Source: an uncultured Gammaproteobacteria bacterium (GTDB taxonomy: Bacteria > Pseudomonadota > Gammaproteobacteria > JAADHQ01). Taken from it: 64,000 nt of DNA. A program made the translations under genes and the position numbers. A model generated the notes under the pieces. The model worked only from the letters and a program-made list of their open reading frames with translations. It did not search any database and was not told the DNA's origin. The stretch is taken from the NCBI GenBank assembly GCA_947258655.1, contig CAMYJD010000006.1, forward strand, positions 80,656 to 144,655. Direction: 5' to 3'. Shown one piece after another: positions 58,846 to 64,000 of this stretch; position 1 is the first letter of the stretch, and each line of letters opens with the position of its first letter.

Positions 58846-58866
58846 CTCTTGTATCTTGTACCTTTT
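58846..58866. repeat. Inverted GATACAA-family repeat
   Basis: ctcttgtatcttgtacctt is the reverse of the GATACAA unit at 58458-58496, forming a long-range inverted pair around the CATTGCGAG repeat. Confidence 0.65.
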
Positions 58867-58952
58867 TCCTGCCTTTTAGCTTATAATCCCGCCTCGTTTT
58901 ACCTGTCTGCATTGGTCGCGATAAGGACGGGTTTCAATCCAGGAGAATGAAC

Positions 58953-59594
58953 ATGAAAGAAACTTTCGAACTGAATGCCGAGGTTCGTACGGATATGGGT
59001 AAGGGTGCGAGCCGCCGCCTGCGTCGAACCGAAGCCATGCCTGCCATCATTTATGGTGGTGGTGCCGAACCACAGATGATATCACTGGCCCACAAGGAAA
59101 TGGTCCATCACCTCGAGAACGAGGCCTTCTATTCACACGTGCTGACGTTGAATCTTGATGGCAAGCCCGAGAAGGTGATCCTGCGTGATCTACAGCGTCA
59201 TCCGGTCAAGCCGATATTACTGCACGCTGATTTTCTGCGCGTTGATGACAAGACCCGTCTGCATATGAATGTGCCCCTGCACTTTATCAATGAAGATATC
59301 GCCATCGGCGTCAAACAAGAGGGTGGTCTGGTTGCTCATCTGGCCAGTGATGTCGAGATTAGCTGTCTGGCCAAGGACCTACCCGAGTACCTCGAGGTAG
59401 ATCTGACAGACCTGCAGGCGGGTGAATCCATCCATCTGTCGCAAATCAAGGTGCCTGAAGGCGTTGAGCTGGTGGCGTTGTCACACGGTACGGAATATGA
59501 CCTTGCCATTGTCAGCATCAACAAGCCGCGCGGTGGTGGCGAAGAAGAGGCCGAAGCAGAGGCGCCAGCCGAGGGTGGAGAGTCCGCGGAATAA
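58953..59594 (+). CDS. rplY: Ribosomal protein L25/general stress protein Ctc
   Basis: Binds 5S rRNA in the central protuberance. It is the long CTC form (213 residues): an L25 N-domain (FELNAEVRTDMGKGASRRLR) plus the TL5-type C-domain (DLTDLQAGESIHLSQIKVPE) and an acidic Glu/Ala tail. I start at ATG 58953, because AGGAG at 58941-58945 is seven bases before it and only one base before the ATG at 58947. It is followed by pth. Confidence 0.94.
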   Translation: MKETFELNAEVRTDMGKGASRRLRRTEAMPAIIYGGGAEPQMISLAHKEMVHHLENEAFYSHVLTLNLDGKPEKVILRDLQRHPVKPILLHADFLRVDDKTRLHMNVPLHFINEDIAIGVKQEGGLVAHLASDVEISCLAKDLPEYLEVDLTDLQAGESIHLSQIKVPEGVELVALSHGTEYDLAIVSINKPRGGGEEEAEAEAPAEGGESAE

Positions 59595-59624
59595 TTTGCG
59601 CTCGCTGCCGGCAGCTTCGACTGT

Positions 59625-60206
59625 ATGGGTACAACTGCCATTAAACTTATCGCTGGTCTCGGTAATCCCGGCTCCAAATACCAGCAGACCCGGCATAATG
59701 CCGGGTTCTGGTTTGTAGATGAACTTGCGCATACAGTGCATGCCAATCTGCGTGCGGAAAGCAAATTTCACGGTGAGGCTGCAAAAGCGTGCATCAATGG
59801 TGAAGATATCTGGTTGCTGAAACCGGATACGTTCATGAATCTCAGTGGTCAGGCAATCGCCGCCATCGCCCGTTTCTATAAAATCCAGGTTAGCGAGATC
59901 CTCGTGGTCCATGACGAACTCGACCTGCCTCCCGGTACGGCCAGGTTGAAACGCGGCGGCGGTCACGGTGGACATAATGGCCTGCGTGACACGATCGCGA
60001 AAACGGGAAGCAAGGACTTTGCCCGCCTGCGTCTCGGCATCGGTCATCCCGGTGACAAATCCCGCGTCCATGATTATGTCCTGCATGCAGCCAGCCGTGA
60101 AGAACATGAGCAGATAGAATCGGCGATGCGGCATGCCATCGATGTCATTGATGATATTGTCAATGGTGAATGGAACAAGGCGATGAATGTTTTGCACAGT
60201 AAATAA
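59625..60206 (+). CDS. pth: Peptidyl-tRNA hydrolase
   Basis: Recycles peptidyl-tRNAs released by aborted translation. Diagnostic residues appear in KLIAGLGNPGSKYQQTRHNA (catalytic His), LLKPDTFMNLSGQAI, VVHDELDLPPGTARLKRGGG and GGHNGLRDTIAKTG. It is 193 residues. Start ATG 59625 follows rplY by 30 bases. Together with rplY and ychF it forms a conserved translation cluster. Confidence 0.96.
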   Translation: MGTTAIKLIAGLGNPGSKYQQTRHNAGFWFVDELAHTVHANLRAESKFHGEAAKACINGEDIWLLKPDTFMNLSGQAIAAIARFYKIQVSEILVVHDELDLPPGTARLKRGGGHGGHNGLRDTIAKTGSKDFARLRLGIGHPGDKSRVHDYVLHAASREEHEQIESAMRHAIDVIDDIVNGEWNKAMNVLHSK

Positions 60207-60270
60207 TAGGAAGTATTAGCGCAGAGTACACGGGGGGTAAAATATGTGGACTTACGGAATAAGCATGATC

Positions 60271-60408
60271 TCCTTCGTGTCCCTCCGTGTTCTCCGTGGT
60301 TTAACGGTTTTTATATATTGAATTTTAAACACAATCAGGATGAAATAAGGAATCAAGCGGATATCGATATAATCATCTCCGTGACCTCCGTGTTCTCCGT
60401 GGTTAAAG
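60271..60408. repeat. CTCCGTGGTT repeats before ychF
   Basis: Two units, gtccctccgtgttctccgtg followed by gtttaac (about 60278-60306) and gacctccgtgttctccgtgg followed by ttaaag (60382-60408). A diverged copy is at 10748-10775. No gene is present. Confidence 0.65.
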
Positions 60409-60417
60409 GCTTTTATT

Positions 60418-61509
60418 ATGGGTTTTAAATGCGGCATCGTCGGCTTGCCTAATGTCGGAAAATCAACCTTATTCAATGCACTGACGCGTGCAGGTATTCA
60501 GGCCGAGAACTATCCGTTCTGCACCATCGATCCGAACGTCGGTGTCGTGCCGGTTCCTGACGCGCGCCTGGATAATCTGGCCGCGATTGTGGCCCCGCAG
60601 CAGGTCCTGCACGCACATATGGAATTTGTCGACATCGCCGGTCTGGTCGCCGGTGCATCGAAGGGCGAAGGCCTGGGTAACAAGTTTCTTGCCAATATTC
60701 GCGAGACCGATGCCATCGCCCATGTCGTGCGCTGTTTCGAGGACACCGATGTCGTCCATGTCGCCGGCAAGGTCGATCCGTTGTCCGATATCGAGATTAT
60801 CAATACCGAATTGATCCTGGCCGATATGGAGACCGTCGACAAGGGTCTGCAACGGGCGCAGAAACAGTCCAAGTCGGGCGACAAAGACATGATCGCGCTG
60901 GCGGCATTATTACAGCGTGTCCAGGCGCACCTGGACCAGGGGCATGGCGCGCGTTCCATGGATCTGAGTGAGGATGAACTGAAGCGCCTGTATGAATTGC
61001 ACCTGCTGACGATCAAGCCGACCATGTATATCGCCAATGTCGCCGAGGACGGTTTCGAGAACAATCCGTTTCTCGATCAGGTGCGCGAATATGCCGAGCG
61101 CGAGGCCGCCGTGGTTGTGCCGGTATGTGCGGCGATTGAATCCGAGATCATCGAGCTCGATGAGGACGAGATCAGTGAATTTCTCGCCGAAATGGGGCTC
61201 GATGAGCCGGGTCTGAACCGCGTTATTCGTGCCGGTTTCAGTCTGCTCGGTCTACAGACCTATTTCACTGCAGGGGTCAAGGAAGTGCGCGCCTGGACCG
61301 TGCGCGTCGGCGCAACGGCGCCCCAGGCCGCAGGGGTCATTCATACCGACTTCGAGAAAGGTTTTATTCGTGCCGAAGTCATTTCCTATGATGATTTTAT
61401 CCAGTGCAACGGCGAACAGGGTGCCAAAGAGGCCGGCAAGCTGCGCCTGGAAGGCAAGGACTATGTTGTCAAAGATGGCGATGTGATGCATTTCCGCTTT
61501 AACGTATAG
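60418..61509 (+). CDS. ychF: Redox-regulated ATPase YchF (OBG family)
   Basis: GTPase-fold protein that prefers ATP and associates with ribosomes. The P-loop is in [20 protein letters not shown]; the second motif is [20 protein letters not shown], and a C-terminal TGS domain ends with [20 protein letters not shown] and [13 protein letters not shown]. It is 363 residues. It is downstream of pth as in many gammaproteobacteria; a repeat region replaces the usual short spacer. Confidence 0.96.
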   Translation: MGFKCGIVGLPNVGKSTLFNALTRAGIQAENYPFCTIDPNVGVVPVPDARLDNLAAIVAPQQVLHAHMEFVDIAGLVAGASKGEGLGNKFLANIRETDAIAHVVRCFEDTDVVHVAGKVDPLSDIEIINTELILADMETVDKGLQRAQKQSKSGDKDMIALAALLQRVQAHLDQGHGARSMDLSEDELKRLYELHLLTIKPTMYIANVAEDGFENNPFLDQVREYAEREAAVVVPVCAAIESEIIELDEDEISEFLAEMGLDEPGLNRVIRAGFSLLGLQTYFTAGVKEVRAWTVRVGATAPQAAGVIHTDFEKGFIRAEVISYDDFIQCNGEQGAKEAGKLRLEGKDYVVKDGDVMHFRFNV

Positions 61510-61613
61510 TATTATTCCTGTAATAACAGTCGAACATCCTGTTTATGAAATGGCATGGATGAACTTAATTTGAAGCATTTTGTCACTATAGATCTAATAT
61601 ATCAGGAGAAACA

Positions 61614-63044
61614 ATGACTCAGCCCCGGCGTACCAAAATCGTGGCTACTCTCGGCCCATCAACCGATGAGCCCGGGGTCACCGAAGCCCTGCTCGATGCC
61701 GGCGTCAATACCGTGCGCTGCAACATGTCCCATGGCACCCATGAAGAACATCTGCAACGTATCGAACGGGTTCGTGCTTACAATGAACAAAGTGACAAGA
61801 CCGTCGGTATCCTGATTGACCTGCAGGGTCCGGAAATTCGCACCGGTGAATTCCAGACCGACAAAATTATGTTGCAGGACGGCGATCGCTTCAGCCTCGA
61901 CACTGCATTGGGTGATAAACAGGGTACACAGGACAGTGTCAGTGTGACCTACAAGGACCTGCCCAAGGATGTTGAGGTGAATGATGTTCTGTTGCTCGAT
62001 GATGGTCTGGTTGAGTTACGTGTCGAGGCCGTGTCGGCAACACGCGTAGATTGTATTGTCGTCGTCGGCGGACCGCTGGGAGGAAAAAAAGGTCTGAACC
62101 GTAAGGGCGGTGGCCTCACGGCAGCGGCACTGACCGAGCGTGATGAGCGCGATATTGCCTTCGCCGTCAGTCAGCGTGCCGATTATATTGCCCCCAGTTT
62201 TGTCAAGACCGCCGCCGATGTCGAACGCGTGCGCAATCTTATTGAAAAGGACGGTGGTCATTGTCATATCATTGCCAAAATAGAAACGGCACTGGCGATC
62301 GACAATCTCGACGAGATCATCGCGGCGGCGGATGGTGTCATGGTCGCGCGTGGCGACCTCGGGGTTGAACGCGATGACGCCGACCTTCCGGGCTTGCAAA
62401 AGAAAATCATTAAAAAGGCGCGTCGTGCCGACCGCGTCGTCATCGTCGCAACCCAGATGATGGATTCGATGACCACCAGCCCGGTGCCGACACGCGCCGA
62501 GGTCTTCGATGTTGCCAATGCCGTGCTCGACGGTACTGACGCAGTCATGCTGTCCGGCGAGACCGCGGCCGGACAGTATCCGCTCAAGGTCGTGCAGAAC
62601 ATGGACAGGGTCTGCCGCCGCGCCGAACGCGAGCATCACGTGATGCGCTCCCAGCACCGCCTCGGCGAGACCTTCGAGCGCTTCGATGAGAGTATCGCGA
62701 TGGCGGCCATGTATATTGCCAATCACCTTGGGATCAAATGCATAGCGGCACTGACCGAGTCCGGTGCGTCGGCATTGTACATGTCGCGCATATCATCCGG
62801 TGTGCCGATCTATGCCCTCAGTTCCCACCCGGAAACGCGCACGCGTATCAGCCTGTATCGCGGCGTCTATCCGATCGCGCATACACCATTGGCCAGCGAG
62901 CATGTAAGCTTCAATCAGGAAGTCATCAATGAGCTGCGAGAGGCCGGGGCTGTCGAGACCGGCGACAAGTTGATCATCACCAAGGGCGACCTGACCGGTG
63001 AGGAAGGCGGCACGAATGCATTAAAACTTATTCGTGTGACCTGA
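61614..63044 (+). CDS. pyk: Pyruvate kinase, second copy
   Basis: Catalyses PEP to pyruvate. It has TKIVATLGPSTDEPGVTEAL, NMSHGTHEEHLQ, LIDLQGPEIRTGEF and [19 protein letters not shown], then ATQMMDSMTTSPVPTRAEVF. It is 476 residues. It shares the core motifs with the copy at 21589 but is clearly a separate gene. The carbon-cluster copy may serve the autotrophic/glycolytic operon and this one be constitutive, but this is an inference. CAGGAGAAACA precedes the ATG. Confidence 0.95.
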   Translation: MTQPRRTKIVATLGPSTDEPGVTEALLDAGVNTVRCNMSHGTHEEHLQRIERVRAYNEQSDKTVGILIDLQGPEIRTGEFQTDKIMLQDGDRFSLDTALGDKQGTQDSVSVTYKDLPKDVEVNDVLLLDDGLVELRVEAVSATRVDCIVVVGGPLGGKKGLNRKGGGLTAAALTERDERDIAFAVSQRADYIAPSFVKTAADVERVRNLIEKDGGHCHIIAKIETALAIDNLDEIIAAADGVMVARGDLGVERDDADLPGLQKKIIKKARRADRVVIVATQMMDSMTTSPVPTRAEVFDVANAVLDGTDAVMLSGETAAGQYPLKVVQNMDRVCRRAEREHHVMRSQHRLGETFERFDESIAMAAMYIANHLGIKCIAALTESGASALYMSRISSGVPIYALSSHPETRTRISLYRGVYPIAHTPLASEHVSFNQEVINELREAGAVETGDKLIITKGDLTGEEGGTNALKLIRVT

Positions 63045-63149
63045 TATAAAATTCAATGAAAAACAAATATTTAATGGTGAATAAAAAAAATAACACGGGT
63101 CTTTTTACTTTCCGGTGAAAATCCTGTATCTTACCCAACTCTTCATAAT

Positions 63150-63226
63150 GGCTAGGTAGCTCAGTTGGTTAGAGCACAGCACTCATAATGCTGGGGTCGG
63201 CAGTTCGAATCTGCCCCTAGCTACCA
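63150..63226 (+). tRNA. tRNA-Met (CAT), elongator type
   Basis: Anticodon loop actcataat with CAT; the D-arm tagctcagttggttagagc and T-arm ggcagttcgaatctgcc are canonical. The acceptor stem ggctagg/cctagct has a G-U first pair, and CCA is encoded. The G1-start resembles the E. coli elongator tRNA-Met rather than the initiator. Confidence 0.93.
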
Positions 63227-63465
63227 TTTTCCGCATCTGTCCACTGAGCCTGGTATTTTACTGGGCAGCACGATATCTTTATCAGGTCTATACTGGAAAA
63301 CCATGGTCATTCCCAGCTGTATGGCTAGTATGCCTGATGCGGGACGAATATATTGTTAAATAGCTCCAAACGATATAGCATATTATAGGGTTTTGTCATT
63401 ATTGGGGATAATCATCGCTCATTCACTTTTTTGTGCATGAAGATGATGCGGGAATAAGCGTTGAA

Positions 63466-63840
63466 ATGAAAGACAAATCAAACGACAACAATAAATCCTC
63501 TACCGAAGAGGTCTCTTCCTTAGGGTCAGCTGCTGATGATGGTATCGTTGTTGAAGAGCAGGTGCTGGAGCGGCATGAATACGACAGTACCACAAGTTTT
63601 AAAATGGATATCGAGAAAGCCAAGGCTATGGCCACAAGCCAGAGGCAAACTGGCAATGAGCAGTCTGCTGCAAGTGTTCAGACACCCGTTGATACAGGGA
63701 TAAGTGAGGAAGAGAAGGCGCGCATCAAACAATCACTGGCGGAGCTTCGTGAGATTGAGGATGAGCAGGGCGGTGCAGATGATCATAGCCGCAGGCGGGG
63801 TCTGTTCGGTAGAATAAAAAGTTTGTTTGGCGATAAGTAG
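63466..63840 (+). CDS. Small acidic hypothetical protein
   Basis: About 125 residues from ATG 63466 (a GTG at 63433 would add 11). The protein is highly charged and probably largely disordered: Asp/Glu/Ser-rich N-terminus, then a stretch EEEKARIKQSLAELREIEDE that may be helical, and a C-terminal basic motif RRRGLFGRIKSLFGDK, which resembles a membrane- or partner-binding amphipathic helix. No family was recognised. It follows tRNA-Met by 240 bases and is not part of a clear operon. Confidence 0.55.
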   Translation: MKDKSNDNNKSSTEEVSSLGSAADDGIVVEEQVLERHEYDSTTSFKMDIEKAKAMATSQRQTGNEQSAASVQTPVDTGISEEEKARIKQSLAELREIEDEQGGADDHSRRRGLFGRIKSLFGDK

Positions 63841-64000
63841 TAGTGGCTATAACCCAATCTGACAGATTACAAAATAAATTTATGCGTGATCTGACAATAT
63901 TGCCTGGACATGAAGGTCTCATACCCTATAACAGGCTTTCAGGAATGTTTGTTTAACAGTCAGGGGCTGGCCAGGTGCAGCCATTCATAAACATTGTCAT

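Overview
The window comes from a free-living gammaproteobacterium that is probably an autotroph. The evidence is a complete Pil-Chp twitching chemosensory cluster, the gene runs hemA-prfA-prmC and lolB-ispE-tRNA-Gln-prs-rplY-pth-ychF, a Calvin-cycle-style sugar-phosphate cluster (tkt-gap-pgk-pyk-fba), and a gene set for nitrate uptake and multiheme cytochromes. No phage, transposase or CRISPR array is visible. Genus cannot be assigned from the sequence alone.

Layout. 1-9.9 kb: pilJ (cut by the window edge), pilK/cheR, chpA, chpB and chpC, overlapping and co-directional. 9.9-16 kb (minus strand): rsmE, bioA and the methyl cycle metF-ahcY-metK. ahcY has a textbook SAH riboswitch. metK has a strong promoter followed by an unrecognised attenuator-like leader with mutually exclusive stems. 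16.3-24.2 kb: a thioredoxin-fold protein, then tkt-gap-pgk-pyk-fba closed by a strong terminator. 24.4-29.1 kb: a CPCC-type zinc-ribbon-like protein, an MscS-family channel, lepB and purC.

29.2-40.4 kb is the most interesting region, a nitrogen island. It holds a nitrate/nitrite ABC transporter (nrtABD-like), a NasT-type ANTAR antiterminator, glgC, and a five-gene operon. The operon encodes (i) a NirB-like FAD/[2Fe-2S] protein whose siroheme half is replaced by a membrane domain with two H-X13-H pairs, (ii) a membrane-anchored cytochrome with eleven c-heme motifs, (iii) a DUF3365-type haem protein, (iv) a small cytochrome c and (v) a single-domain globin. Three transcripts here (transporter, regulator, redox operon) each have a -24/-12 sigma-54 promoter with the exact GG-N10-GC spacing and an upstream NtrC-like palindrome. 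The two operon leaders also have a hexaloop hairpin with A1/G4 followed by an intrinsic terminator, the expected ANTAR target. My inference is that this is an NtrC- and NasT-controlled, nonstandard (siroheme-free) nitrite or hydroxylamine reduction module, possibly assimilatory.

40.7-50.2 kb is accessory: an ECF sigma/anti-sigma pair with a DUF4331 protein, a PLP-dependent deaminase, a small secreted protein split by an in-frame A7 slippery site, a VOC protein, a BON-LysM protein flanked by two near-identical inverted MITE-like elements, moeB, a lipoprotein and a small cysteine-rich protein. 50.2-63.8 kb returns to housekeeping genes plus a second pyruvate kinase, tRNA-Met and a small hypothetical protein. 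Several dispersed intergenic repeat families (GATACAA, GCTAGTAGCGAG, CATTGCGAG, CTCCGTGGT and the GGGGTCGGTGACAA element) occupy most of the larger gaps.
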